Positions 1 to 13,220 of a stretch of 64,000 nt of DNA are shown piece by piece. The stretch's first letter is position 1. Every line of letters begins with the position of its first letter. A program made the position numbers and the translations under genes. The notes under the pieces were generated by a model, which saw nothing but the letters and a program-made list of their open reading frames with translations, had not been told where the DNA came from and did no database searches. Location of the stretch: the NCBI GenBank assembly GCA_037179385.1, contig CM074179.1, positions 38,057,224-38,121,223 on the forward strand, given 5' to 3'. The DNA comes from Holothuria scabra. Its lineage: Eukaryota > Echinodermata > Holothuroidea > Aspidochirotida > Holothuriidae.

Positions 1-662
1 TTTCTGCCCACCCCCTCTCGATTCTTGAGAGGGCTAACATAGAAAACAGTGCCATATTTGGAGCGTTTTGAAACACATTTCAATTCACTAAGTTGTCACA
101 GTGGGGTGTGCCCGTTGCTCATTCCGACTCGTTCAGACTGCTTCCTACTTCCACGGTGACCACGCCTTCATATGTTCCGCTATAATTGACCTGGACTCCA
201 TAGGTCTTTGTCATTTTTAATACTAAGTGATACTAAACGAGACCATACCCTAGTTCACAGTCCCATAAGAGTGAGAAAGACTGATCACACAATCCTAGCA
301 AACGTTTGCCCAGCAAAGTGCTACTTAAATCTATAGTATAAAACACCTTTCATGAGCAAGTATTTCTCAGAGGGGAGGGTACAACCCAAATACACCCCGT
401 CTGATGTTTCTACATTTAACATCATACCATGGGCGTTGTTTTTTTTTTGGGGGGGGGGGGGGGGGGAGACAAGGAGCATGTCCTCACACTTGTTTGAGTT
501 GAAGGGTTACTAACGTAAAAGTCCCCTTCCACAAATATACATGTAGGTTTTAAAAGGCGTCTCCTACCGATTACTGTCAATTTTCAGTATCAGTAATTTC
601 ACATTGTTTCCTTTACAAATCTCCAAAATTTTCGCCCGCTCCGCGCTCTTGTAGTTTCATTG
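1..662 (+). repeat. Direct repeat, left copy (continues off window)
   Basis: This block matches 2455-3110 in the same orientation with scattered substitutions and small indels, including a longer G run near 450. Both end at GCTCTTGTAGTYTCATTG. They may be long terminal repeats of a degraded element or a tandem duplication. No coding signal lies between them. Confidence 0.7.
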
Positions 663-2454
663 TATGACAAGTCTTCCCAAAATTTGAGACACAAAGAAAA
701 AATATATGTCGCCGATTCACTTGTTTGCTTTAATCAGTAGACTAGTCAATAGAAGTGCCATTGATTTGACATAAATATTTTAGGTTCGGATATTAAATTT
801 TAAGGTTTAGCTATCCTTATTTAACAAACTGAACATCAGAGCAATCTGAGTTGCGCGTTTGGTGTATGGCAGGAAACTCATGAACAGTGGTGTAGCAACG
901 GGGTGGTGTTGGGGGTTTATTCCCTCATAAACCAACCTTGGAATGCAAAAAACACCTACATTAGAGTTTTTCCTTTTTCTTTAGTCTTTTTCCTCATGTT
1001 TTAATCCTGCCCCACCTGCACAATCCTGAATATTTATGAGTCGGGCCCATACGCATGAACAATTTTTTCAGCTATCCTTTTTGTAATATATTACAATTTC
1101 TGTTATTATTACATTTGTGTTGTAGAAATACAGAAAAAATTGTATTTCATTGATATACGTTTTGGTTGATTCAATGGAACATAGCGTATTTCTTCTTGTC
1201 GATTTTCAGGAAGCGTATGTGATTATGTGTTTTCAGCAGAAGCGACTGTAAAATTATCAATGACAGATAGTAGCCTACATTAAATCGTATGTGCTATGAC
1301 GGTCAATTTTTACAGTGTAACTGACTGCGGGTACAGTTTTTAAAGAGGATGACATTGTCCGACTCTCATACATGTACCCTCTGACTTATTATAATATACG
1401 TGTACATTAATTGTTTTAGTGTGTCAGTAAGAATGTATTGAAACTGGTTAAGTTATTAACAGGATTTATTATTTTGATTTTTATATCTTACATCTGATTT
1501 GATGTAAATAGCAAACCAGACGTTAATCTTTATAAGCAACATGGACACCTGTAATAAAATTTATGTTTAACTATCTCAAACAAGAAGTGTCAGAGGAAAT
1601 GTTTTTATTGCTACTTGTTTCGAAAGCCGTTAACTTGAGACGAAAACTTACTAGCCCAAAGAACGTCACACAAAAAAGGATTTTTGGGACAAAACTTGGG
1701 TGTAGCAAGACGTTCAATATGTGTAATGAAGAACTAATTATTTGTCAAGATCCTATTACAGTCATAAATGAATGCATTTGATCTGATAACTTCTTAAATT
1801 TTCATGATGAATTGGTAACGAAAAAATTATACACTTGATTTCCTTCCATGCTCAATAACAGAATTTGATGATTTACAGATAGTAATTTCCCATGCATGGA
1901 CATGTAATCCAGGTCAAGAAACCCTAGCCACTGTATGCAGAGCATTCAGAGGGGGTTTTGATTACAATTCTGACCAACGACCTGTGTAATTTTTTGTAAC
2001 CTAAGTAGCAAAGAAGCACGGTGAAGTGACGGTAATAGACCTCCAAAGTTGGGTTTTGAAATTTGATATACCTCACTTGGACAATAGATAACTGAGGTTA
2101 CAAAACCAACTTTGTACCGGGATCGAAACAACATGTGTTCCAATTTTTCTATGTTTTCAAGGCGACAGTCAGATTTGGGTAGCCTGCTCGCCTGGTGCAC
2201 CAATAGCATGACGCTTTTCTCGACTCTCACCAGTAGTTAAAAAAATTGACATTGGTATCATGAGATGAAAATAATTTGAAAATAAAGAAAAAGCTTTAAA
2301 TGAATATTTGTGATTTATATGAAACCAGAATAGAAATTACAATGTATCATCCCTCGAAATATATTATCCCTAGGATTTGCAATGCAAAATGGGACCGATG
2401 TACTACTAGTAAATGACAAGCTATTCTCGTGCTTACATGTGGGAGAAATTTGTT
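663..2454. other. Non-coding spacer between direct repeats
   Basis: AT-rich sequence with no recognisable protein similarity. It begins shortly before CAGTGGTGTAGC (about 887), which resembles the hAT-like terminus seen elsewhere in the window. Otherwise I see nothing to annotate. Confidence 0.4.
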
Positions 2455-3110
2455 GACTTTTGCCCCGACTCCCTCCCGATTCTTGAGAGGACTAACATGG
2501 AAAATAGTGCCATATTTGAAGCGTTTTGTGTAACACATTTCAATTCGCTAAGTAGTCAAAATGGGGTGTGCCTGTTGCTCATTCCAACCCGTTCAGACTG
2601 CTTCTTCCTTCCACCACGTCCCCGTATGTTCCGCTATAACTGACAGCCGGCCTGACCTGGACTCCAGAGGTGTTTGTCATTTTTAATATTCAGTGATACT
2701 AAACGAGAACTTGCCCTAGTTCACAGTCCCATAAGAGTGAGAAAGACTGATCACACAATTCTAGCAAACGTTTGCCCAGCAAAGTGCTACTTAAATCTAT
2801 AGTATAAGACACCTTTCATAAGCAAATATTTCTTAGAGGGGAGGGTACAACCCCCCATACACCCTGCCTGATGTTTCTATATTAAACATCATACCATGGG
2901 CATTTATTTTTGGGGGAGACAGGGGGCATGTCCTCCCACTTTCTTGAGTTGAGGGGTTACTAACATAAAGTCCCCTTCCACAAACATACATGTAGGTTTT
3001 AAAAGGCGTCTTCTACCGATTACCACCAATTTTCAGAATCAGTAATTTCACATGTTTCCTTTATAAATCTCCAAAATTTTCGCGCGCTCCGCGCTCTTGT
3101 AGTCTCATTG
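2455..3110 (+). repeat. Direct repeat, right copy
   Basis: Partner of 1-662, offset by about 2.45 kb. It shares the words CGATTCTTGAGAGG, AGTGCCATATTTG and GGGGTGTGCC. No primer-binding site or polyprotein fragment was recognised between the copies, so the LTR reading stays open. Confidence 0.7.
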
Positions 3111-6100
3111 ATTTTTTTTCTTGAGTTGCATATCAAAAGATATTTTAACATTATTCGGTGATCTCTATGATTATGCTTATTGTTCCTGTTCGTAGGGAAA
3201 CAGTTGTGCACTGTTACGAAGGAGCATAGCATGTAGTAATTTGAAGAAGAGGAATCGCCTCTTACTACGGTATGTTCAAATGAAATCTGTAATCTTTAGT
3301 GAAAGACCAGTCTTTCAGGCCAAAATTGGCGAGCACATTTTAAGAAAATTGAAAATGTCTCAATGCACAGTCTGCATGCAACTTTTTTTTTGAAAAATAA
3401 ACCATGTCTTATTCAAATTTTCGACAAGCGCACATCACATATTCGTATAAAAATTCAGCCATTTCGTACTAAGCCCATTATCAGAAGTAAAATCACACTG
3501 ACGTTTGCTAGATTAAAGATGAGAGACTTCAACATCAAGCTATAGAATTAACTAAAGGTCCACCATCCTTTGTCTGTAGACAGTGTATGACAAGGTGTCG
3601 TTTGAAAGGACATATTTTATTTATTAATTTCTTTTTGTATCAACAATCGTACACGGGTTGGCGTATACAACGGTGTCTCCGCATAGCCCTTGGGGGTAGG
3701 CCCCCCACCCAAGTTCGATCTGTGATTATTCCTTAGTAGACTGAAGTGTGCTTTTGATCAATTCATGGATCTAATTTAGGGAAAGGACATGAAAGTCAGC
3801 CGTGCACCATTTTTTTAATAAATTCTCCCATTTGTCTGTATTCTTTTAGCAAAATTTAACTCGAAGACTATCTGTAAATAGAGTTACAAGAAATGAATAT
3901 CTCTTCAACACCACACTTCTGTTCTGCACACCATGATGCAGTGCACTGTCAGAGTCACAACACAGATACAGAGGGCAATTACACCACTGTAACTTGTCTT
4001 TTGAAAAATAAGCTAGCAGAAAAATCAGAGAACTCGCCTAAATGCTGTAGAATGAATACATTTTATTTTTACTGCACGATATTTTTTTTCATTTATTAAG
4101 AAATTAAAGTAACGTTGGGAGATCTGTTAAACCTTCTTCAAGCCCCCCCCCCCCACACACACCCACAAACCTGTTTCTTTGAATAATGAACAATTTATTG
4201 CATTGCTCCTGCTTGATTTTTAAAGTCGCACTTCAAAGAGTGACATTAGGGCAAGATATTAAAAGTTTTCCTACAAGATGACACATTACCAAAATGCAAC
4301 CCAATGGAAATCGTATAACAGACGGACTAGATTTTGATTGGAACCTGCTTCTGTTCAGAAAGAAACCAGCGTAGTTGTAGCCTTTGTTGGAACTACAGAA
4401 ACTTGTATGAAAAAACTGATATCAGGATAAAAAAGAACTGAAATTATTCTAAATAAATTTAAAAGTAAATCCATCATTGTTTCATCATTTTGAACCGGGT
4501 TTTCAGAGGGTAGGCTCTCCAAAGATTTAGTCTATGTTCTGCCACAATTATCTCGTTTAATTTCTTCGGTGATGGATTTTGATTTTTGTTTTTCAAACTA
4601 TCGACAAAAAATGAAACTGGCTGTGTGTCACATTCATTATTGTCTACATTGATATTTTGTAGAGGTGATATAATAGGCCCAGAGGAACATACGGTGGCAA
4701 AATCCTGACCTGTGGTGTAGCTGTCGTATGGCGAATCCACAGCAGTGCGGTTTTATTTTGTCTTGAAAACAAAACATATTTTGTTTCATTTGGTTACCTT
4801 CCATGGGCGTTAACCGGTTCTTTCAGAATTTGAAGGAAGCTCAGCCAGGATTTATCCTTTCTTAGGGTTAAGGTTAGGGAATACGTTAGGAATTAGCGCC
4901 ATCGTTAGTCAGGTAGAATTTTTCTTGTTGAACAGTGCGCATCGAAAAAAAAGTTACTCCAGAAGTTCATGCTCAGTGTTAAGTTGCTTCTTGAGATGGT
5001 AACACAGACACCCTAGTAGATCAAGAGCGGTGTGAGGTGTAACTGATATCTGAATTGGTTACATGATCTGGGCCCTAATAGGAGTTATGTTTTCATTTTG
5101 TTCCCACTGCGTGAAAAATGAATTACCTAATGCTTGACTGGCCTGTTAGCTAACCCCAAGTTACGTAACTTTTTATGTATTTTAATACATCTGTTATTGC
5201 CAATCAATTTATCACTTATTAAATATTAGAAATGTAACTAAACCAAGCTTGCGTGTAATGCGCTTCGTTTTCTCTTTGAAGCGATAATAATTTGTAATCA
5301 GAGAGAGTAGATAGATGTGGCAAATAAAAAGAAGGAACGTTTTATCGTGAATCAAATTGCCCTTCGAACGTAAAACGACTATTGAAGATAGAACCCTTTT
5401 GTAGTTCCTATCCTCCAGTTTCGAGCCGTCGATTCTAGAAGTTGAACCAGTTCAAACTCTCTTAAGCCGGTAACATGCTCTTAACGATGAAAATTAGCCT
5501 ACTAACCTGGGTTTTACATTGCGGATAGCCTTTGGCAATATCAGTGTAAAAGCTATCCTTTCCACTTTTTAAGTATGACGTCTTCTACAAAACGTCACCC
5601 TCCGCCCTTGTTTGATCTTTCATATTAAGAAAAACCTGGGTTAAATTTGTTTCAGAGCTTCAAAATATGGGAGCTGTATGATAAGAACCACATAGAATAG
5701 AATGAACACTCCTGTTCCCTGCTTTGTGGAAAGAAAATGTGTCTGGGGAAGGTATACGTAAGAACATTTTTATGCAATAAAAGTGCTGCATTTATGACTT
5801 AAGAACATTAGCCGACAAACACATGTCTCAAAGGATGTCCCAATGTTGGTAAAATCAACGCACAACCCTCAAAAACATTTTTATTCCGGAACTCGTAGTA
5901 AGATTATGTGAAAAGTTTCGCTTTTGATAGTTTCGTCGTGGTTATTGTCGTGTTTGTACCGGGTTTGTGGTGTTCTCCCTTGAAAGTGGAATAAACGATC
6001 GGACATCAATCACAAAAAGGAATATTATTTTTTTTTCTTGATTCAATCTATATTTCACTTATCAAAATCTGTACATACAGTTGGAAAGCTGACCTCGGGG

Positions 6101-8062
6101 TCACCAAAATACATCAAGCTCTGATGATGTCACACAATTTTGAATTTTAGCCGCTTATGGAAATGTACACTTTGAAAAAAGAATGGTTTATTTATTCTGT
6201 TTACATCCAATTACGATCAATAAAACTATGACACCTACCAGATTAACTTCGCAAGTTATCGTAAAACCAATCTTAGGTCGAATTGTCGGCCAGAAGGTCT
6301 AAGTATCATCGGGCGATTTTAGTAGGTCACCCTTGCGGAACGTTCGGTGAAGGGTCACAAATTTGCCCCAAAAAACATTAAGGTAGGAAATATACTTTCT
6401 TACGTAGGTCCGTTGATAACTTGTTCTAATATTCCTAAAGACGGGTTATCACGCTTTATTTATGCTACGATTCTGTTTGCAGTGCTGGCATGGAGCACTG
6501 TGATGTAAGATCCAACACAAAGCCTTGCTTTATGTGTACTCGCTTACACACGTAAGGGATGCTAAAGTATGTACATATAGCCTAATGAATAGTTGAAGAA
6601 CAAAGACAAAAGTTCTTTATAGCATTTTTAGTGAAGATAAAAGGATAACAGAAAGGTATCACTTTATTTAAGAAATATTATTTGTTCCCTCTCATTCAAT
6701 TGACATTTCAACATATTCTCAACTTGGAGACGGAAAATATGTAGTTTGAAAACTTCAAAAGTGAGCTCTCACTCGTTCGGTTTTCTCAAAAAGCTTATGA
6801 CGAAGACTCTAGCCAAAGTTCACTCCCTCTGAATCGCTGTCTACTAAAAACGAGTTTCTTTCTAATATTTAACTTTCTATTTTTCTTCAAATGCCAAATA
6901 CACTCAGTTAACACTATGAATATGAATTATTTACATTTACGCTCTGCCTAAGCCAGCTCCAGCACGATCTCCAAAAATGCATTTCACCGCAAGTGTTAAG
7001 GGTGTAAAGATTGCGCAATAACGGTCTCAAAAGTGAGGCTGCCTCCCAACTGCAAACACGCATCTATCTGCAACTCCCCGCGCCTCTTCCTCTGTAACTT
7101 TCTGCGCGCATGAGAGATTGATACCACAGAACACACGGTCGTTCGGCGCGATAAAAACCGATCAGTCTAGTCATAAATCTAGTCCAAAAGATTTAATTTT
7201 TCTTCTTTCATTTAAAATGTTCTAAGAACTTGAACTTGAAAAATTTTTCACCGAGAAATGTGTAGGCCTTAATTTTCCATAGAATCCGAATTTTAAAATA
7301 AGATTCTTGCTAAATGCGTAATTTTGAGGGAAAATCTGTCTTATAATACTTCCACTACAACTCGGCCCCGAGAAGTCCCTAAAATAAAACATCAAATCTC
7401 CCAATTCGTTGCCAGGGTTTCCCAATTCATTGCCCCTTCTGAAGACCGTCAGTTCTGTGGAATCATCTTGACCAACATGCTCAACTCTTTTAAACTTGTC
7501 CATCTGCTCCAGTTCGGAACAATAATAAAAACGGCAACAATAAATAATATATCAAAATATGAAAACTTTGTATTGTGACCTTGGGTCATAACTTGATTCG
7601 TTGAACATAAAGAAATGATTCTTGGGAATACCGTTCATGTAATGGGAATTGCCATCGCTATACGACATTATTATTGAAACGACAACTTCCCGTACAGACC
7701 AATTCTCCTCTACAACTAAATATGAGGCTTTGAATATCCTCTAGACAATAAATGAAGACGATTTAAAGCTAATGGACACCACTTATGGCTGCCTACACTC
7801 ACTTAAAATAAGCGCTCATCGGATTCGCCTATAGTTTATAAAGTCATTTCGTATTTTGAATAGGAGGTTTCTTTGCAAATCAGCGTTCAGTTGTCTCTCA
7901 CGGTTTATTTACTATTAAAGAGGCACTCATATTGTGAAACAGAATATTAACAGTTTTGTCCAGCACCTGATTTTTCTTGAATGTCTTAAATGATTATTTA
8001 CCAGAATCAGCATGGTAATTGTAATGTAATGTAATAATTGTAATGTAACGTAAACTATGGGC
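3111..8062. other. Gene-poor AT-rich stretch
   Basis: No supported exon. An 88-codon minus frame at 4740-4474 has protein-like composition but no usable acceptor or start codon. The only repeat I recognise is the MITE remnant ending at 4943. Confidence 0.4.
4807..4943. mobile_element. Remnant of GATGCGCAC-type MITE
   Basis: It ends GAACAGTGCGCATC, the right terminus of a small family also present at 31491-31637, 53995-54133 and 54743-54788. The interior shares the TTAGGGTTAAGGTTAGGG-like string of the 31491 copy. The left terminus is degraded, so the start is approximate. Confidence 0.45.
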
Positions 8063-8066
8063 TTAA

Positions 8067-8363
8067 AGGCATATTTTCATCATCCCAAACAGTTCCAATT
8101 CTCCCAACCTACTTACTTCTAGCCCCTCCCACATTTATCTAAAACTCATCTTTATTCAGACACAATCCTAGTTTATTACTTCATGGCTGGTCCCAGTGGC
8201 CATACAAGTCCATAATGTGTAATCAAGACACTCTCAGTGCCCATGCTGTGTAATTTAGCTATGATGCATTGTTTGAATGTGATGCCAATCAAAGAGCTGT
8301 ACCAATTGAGAGTTTTGATATATGTATACTGAAACTGTAGTTTGGGGTGACGAATGACTGCCT
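8067..8363. mobile_element. TTAA-flanked short DNA element
   Basis: Bounded by TTAA at 8063-8066 and 8364-8367, with ends AGGCATATTTTC and ACTGCCT. Related sequence recurs near 40660-40990 (same orientation) and 61320-61580 (inverted), with shared words such as CAGACACAATC and TGTGTAATC. TTAA duplication fits piggyBac- or Kolobok-type elements. Confidence 0.6.
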
Positions 8364-9474
8364 TTAAGACTGTCTAAAGGGACTTTAATAGTATTTCTCT
8401 GGTGACAAACGTCCACAAAATGCAACACCAGATACCCTATCCCAAACGTTCACCAATCACAACATCAGACCACCATTGACGATAATTTTTGTTAAATTTA
8501 ACTCAATGTATGATTGTGGTGCAAAATTCAAGTCACAAAAATCTTGTAAAGTCAGGCAGCTTTTTCCAAAGTCCTCCAGACCCTCTGGCAAAAGACCAAT
8601 GGACAAAACAAAACTTTAATACTGCTTCCCGAAAGATTTATTTCGTCCCCTGAATCAAGATTGCATTTCTGGTTGCCCCTAAAACAAGAGCCCAATGGGC
8701 ACTGTGGTTCCTTGCTGGATGTTATAAGAACTAGTGTATAGCCAGTCTTCGAAATAGAGCGAAGCCAACGCCCATACTCCATGTTTGTAACGTCTTCACA
8801 AGGGGTATTTTAGTACTTATATTAATTACATGATATCAATGATTAAATTTTTGCGGCCCAACTTACATTCAACTTGTATAATGCTTGAAGATCCTTCAAA
8901 AACATTTCCTCATTTCCATATGTATTTATGCTGTAATCAAACTTGATATTATCACCTATAAACAATACACAATGTGGTTAGAGAGAGAAAAACACCCCTT
9001 GTACTTCTCTCATAAGCTATTTTTACCTGCTCTCAAATAAAACTTGTTATTACTTTAAAACAATCTTCCATTTGTCCTGTTTGCTATCTCTACACACAAA
9101 CAGGGTTTATTCAGCAGTTAAGCAGAAAGCAAGTGATTAATGGGGTGTGATAATAGAATGAGGATTAGGTTACCCCACAGAGCACAGCAGTATTAAAGAG
9201 ACATACTGTATAACCCATGCATTGCTTCCACTGGCAGAGAGACCAGTTAAATGCAGTGTGACCTGTGCTCATTGAAATCTACAGATTTCAGTTATTGCCC
9301 TCTTACAACTTAGAATGATCCAAAACCTGTGTACAACCTGAAATAATCATTACTGAACGAATGTAAAGGCCAAATTTCTAAGGTGTTTGGGTGTGTAAGC
9401 ATGCAAAACCAGGTGAGATAAAAAATCCATTGAACCTATCTTTATCTAGCTTACAACATTTTCTAAATAACGTT

Positions 9475-9840
9475 TCCAGTGGTTGACCTCCAGTGACCTT
9501 GATGACGTTTGACCTTAACCAAACACAGACTGATTTGAAATCTGTCCTTTTTACCTTAAAATACTGTGTTCAAACGTTTTTCAGTGTTTGACCCCTGATG
9601 ACCCCAGATGACCCCTTGACCTTCACCAAACATATCATATTTCATCCTTACACAATAACACAGACACACACCAAGTATGACATCTATCCAAGTTTCCTAC
9701 CTTGCAATATCATGTTAAGAACGTTTTTAGTTTTTGACCTCTGGTGACCCCAAATGACCTTTGACCTCCACCAAAAACTATAGGGCACACCTTCAAACCA
9801 TGAAACTTCTATATACCAAGTTTCAACTTAATCCAACTTT
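9475..9840. repeat. Degenerate tandem repeat rich in TGACC half-sites
   Basis: Three diverged blocks near 9480, 9590 and 9735 carry the pattern TTTGACCTCTGGTGACC followed by TTGACCTYCACCAAA. The third contains TGACCTTTGACC (9755-9766), a DR1-type arrangement of nuclear-receptor half-sites. The repetition itself is clear; a regulatory role is not shown. Confidence 0.55.
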
Positions 9841-9875
9841 CCCTTGTTGAGTTGCAGCGTACCCAAGCTAGCGTC

Positions 9876-9911
9876 ACACACACACACGCACACACACACA
9901 CACCTACACCT

Positions 9912-9942
<31 letters not shown>
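9876..9942. repeat. (CA)n microsatellite at gap edge
   Basis: A CA/CACCTA run leads directly into the run of N, so the array probably stopped assembly. Its true length is unknown. Confidence 0.9.
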
Positions 9943-9943
9943 G

Positions 9944-10043
9944 NNNNNNNNNNNNNNNNNNNNNNNNNNNNNNNNNNNNNNNNNNNNNNNNNNNNNNNNN
10001 NNNNNNNNNNNNNNNNNNNNNNNNNNNNNNNNNNNNNNNNNNN
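9944..10043. other. Assembly gap of 100 N
   Basis: Exactly 100 N, the usual placeholder for a gap of unknown size. Translations through it are meaningless. Confidence 0.99.
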
Positions 10044-11660
10044 CTACGGTAACTAAGATATTTAATATTGTATCTCTTACTGAAATAACGTGATTCTTAT
10101 CTTCTACAGGCCCAACATTTGTACGTCAAGTCAACTCAAATCAGTACACCGTATTACCAGTTGTAATGGAAAAAAAAAACCGGAAAGAATTATGAACTAA
10201 ATCAATAAGGACCAGGAAGCCGATTTTGTTTAAGACGTAAGTGATGAGAGTCGAGTAATTTAAACCATGAAGTTGTATCGTACCCAGGCGTGTAGAAAGG
10301 AATTTGTCAAGGTGGGGGGGACTGTAGAAATTTTTGCGAGCGTTTGAAGAGAAGGAACCCCCTTACACGAGCATGATGTGGAAGGGTTTTGGTTTTTACA
10401 ATGAAAATATATGTCTTGGTGCATATACTTGATACGGTGTTCTGTACATGGATAAGGAGACATAATTTTTTAAGTTTCATGAACCATTTTGTTGAAAAGT
10501 TGGATTAACCATGTACAAAATAGAAATCAAAATAACATGCACATTTTGCTGGCAAATAATTTATCGTTCAAAAAGTATGCAGAAACGTGACAGCTTCAAA
10601 AAGTGCAAGGTGTTCAATTTGTACATAGGCCTAACGCTAGGTATCATGTGTCTGATATGTTAGGCTGTACAATTCTCGGGTAGAGTCGACAAGTATTCTG
10701 TCAGTGCTCCCATGAGTTGGCGCAGAGCGGAGAAAGTTTTGGTCCAAAATGCCTCCCAGACCGCCGGAAATGGCACTTCCCATACCTATGTGGCTGGAAA
10801 ACACCAGTAATTACAACACTAGTAAAACTAAAGACGCAAAATAACACTGAACATTTTACTCTAGATAGGGGTTTGCCTTCTTCTCCCCCTGGCTACATGT
10901 CTGAGTGTAACTCCAACTTTAAACAGTTCTTACTGGCAAAAATTGTAAGCCTTAGCACAACTTAAAGGCATATTCTGGTGGCCTTTCACCTAGGTGTTGT
11001 AATAAAAGCAAACAAATAATACATCATTTCCTTCTCTATCTTCCTTCTCTATACCATTTTCCTAACTCAAGATATCTCACATTAAAGATTGGGTATTTTT
11101 GTAAACAAATATCTCTGCTTGTCAACAAAGCATCTGGAAGTTATGCAATGTGGACACATCGCCTCCTATTCCTTCTGTTTTTCTTTATAATTGAAGGTCC
11201 TGTTTGTCCTTGAAATTCGATATTTTTGGAATGTTTGAATATCTTTCCCTGCAGATCTAGCATTTCCCTTCACCATATGTAGAGTAATACCAACAATGTT
11301 GCTTCATATTGCCTGAAGCAGAATCAATATTATACGTAAATTGAATGCAATATCAAAATAATGTGCCACGATTACATCACAGATTGCCCATGATGCACCA
11401 AATCTCAAGAAAAATTTCATTACTTTAAAAATCTGTATCTTCTGAATGCCATATGCTATTGAGATGCAATTATCACCTCTTGAAAGAGAAAACTTTTCGG
11501 CATATTTTGAAGTTAATGGATTTTGTCTCCAGAATATGCCTTTAACAATTTGCATGACGAAAACTCCCAACTAACCTGAGTGGGGAAAGGGGGAAAAGTG
11601 GGGGAAAGTAAAATATGTGGGGCGAATGTCCCCTCTTGCCCCTACGTAGTGCCACTACTG
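10044..11660 (+). repeat. Interspersed repeat, copy 1 (partner at 61210-62745)
   Basis: It begins just after the gap with ACGGTAACTAAGATAT and matches 61210 onward in the same orientation (TTACCAGTTGTAATG, ACCAGGAA, CCGATTTTGTTTAAGACG, AACTTTAAAC). A 576-bp TTAA element interrupts it. It seems to end near 11660 with a CCTACGTAGTGCCACTACTG-like terminus, hinting at a hAT-like parent. The left edge is hidden by the gap. Confidence 0.7.
10966..11541. mobile_element. 576-bp TTAA-inserting MITE with paralogous empty site
   Basis: The ends are perfect 13-bp inverted repeats, AGGCATATTCTGG. TTAA lies on both sides (10962-10965, 11542-11545). In the related repeat copy at 62722-62740 the same flanks join across a single TTAA with no insert. 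This filled/empty comparison fixes the boundaries and the target duplication. It is piggyBac- or Kolobok-like and carries no transposase. Confidence 0.88.
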
Positions 11661-13034
11661 AATGTGATTAGAATCGAATTCAGTCGCTAAGTTGGTTATT
11701 GAATGAACCTTGAACCATGAAAGTCGGTCAAGATTTAGTGAATTTATGCACAAAAATAAAAATTAAAAAGCGTGGGAACAGAATTTAACATTTTCAGACC
11801 AATTTGCACCGTAAAAAAATCTGTTTACTAATTTACAAAACAGAAAAGGAAAGAAATACATAAAGAGAATGGAAAAGGTGCTGCCTGTCAATTTGTTTTA
11901 AAAATTGACAGTACTTTTCCCGTATCTGCCTTGTATTTCTTTACATCTTGTCCTGTAATGCTAAAATATTTCTGTGATATTCTCTACACTGTGTTATATT
12001 ATTGGGTCAAAAGACTTATTAAGTAGGTCCTTCATGTTCCGGAACTAACGAAAAGCGTTCTTACCATCACAAACGAGCATTATTTCTTGATATGTTCAGG
12101 AGTAAAGTACATCCCCATTATTTGATTGGGCTGTGAAAACCTGGCAGAAATATCAATGTCAGTTTGCTAGATGCGGTTTCTCACTTGAACCAATCTGTTA
12201 GAAACTGGGGCATGAAACCCCATCTAACTATCCTATCGTTAAAAAGTCGGCTTAGTCAAGACGCTATCGGGCGATACATGTCGCTAATTTCAAGGATCAG
12301 AATTTTTCTAATGGAAAGTTTTATTGGGTGACCATGGCAGAAAATAAACGTTTTTGACTTTCACTTTTCTAACGAGGGAAATTTGAATTTCTTCTTTTTA
12401 GGGTGCATCCTAGTAAAGGTCACCCTGACCCCGGAGGTAAGGTAAACCTGCCTTTCATACATCCAAAACCCTCAACCAAGGGTAACCCTGACTAGGTGCA
12501 TCCCATGCCTCATCAGTGGCATTGACAAGAGGAAATGGGTGCGAGAGGATCACCCAACTGTCTGTCTAAGATACACAGAAATGGTTCGTGACAAACATTG
12601 CCCAATTTTTTTTTTGGGGGGGGGGGGCGGGCAAAGGGTGTGTCTTACAGTTGATAAGTGCATTATGTTCACAAAATATTGAATGTAGGAAGAACACTGA
12701 ATTAAATTTTCTAATTCAAACACAATGTGCGATTTTTGTAATGGTCACCACAATTAAAGAATCTTGCAATCAACCATAATGATGACAATTTGCTATAATG
12801 TATTATTTATTAGTTTTAATAACGACGTTGGTTTCTGTGATCTCGTCTTACAGGAATGTGTTTCTTTGACGATTCTCATCCTTCTTCATTGGATCTTCAC
12901 CGATTCTCTCACACCATTTAGTCTCTGGATGTTGCCTATAAATGGGATACTGGCAGTGAACGTTTTCATCACCATGAACAGTGCACCAACCAAACTGAAG
13001 GAATGAATATTAGTACATCATGATTATTCCTGAT

Positions 13035-13220
13035 GTTCTATCTGATCAATTGGGGAACGAGACGAAATCTTGTCAAACCTTTGACTAGATTCGACTCATC
13101 GGAAACGAATAGTTTCATTTCTAAACCATTTTCAGTAATTTTGACACGAATATTTTCAAGTATATGATAAGATTCCGGCTCGTGCCCATTTGACTAGATG
13201 TTTTTAGAATAAAGATGGCA
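13035..13220. repeat. Member of a dispersed MITE family (core like 34453 and 55050)
   Basis: It shares the words TTGACTAGATTC and AAGATTCCGGCTCGTGCCC with copies at 34453-34667 and about 55050-55255. It lacks clean terminal repeats, so the edges are approximate. Confidence 0.5.

Noticed and set aside
4474..4740. Minus frame resembling a receptor tail
   Set aside because: There is no ATG, and no AG acceptor between its upstream stop and first codon.
9844..10056. Frames across the CA repeat and N run
   Set aside because: They translate a microsatellite and an assembly gap.
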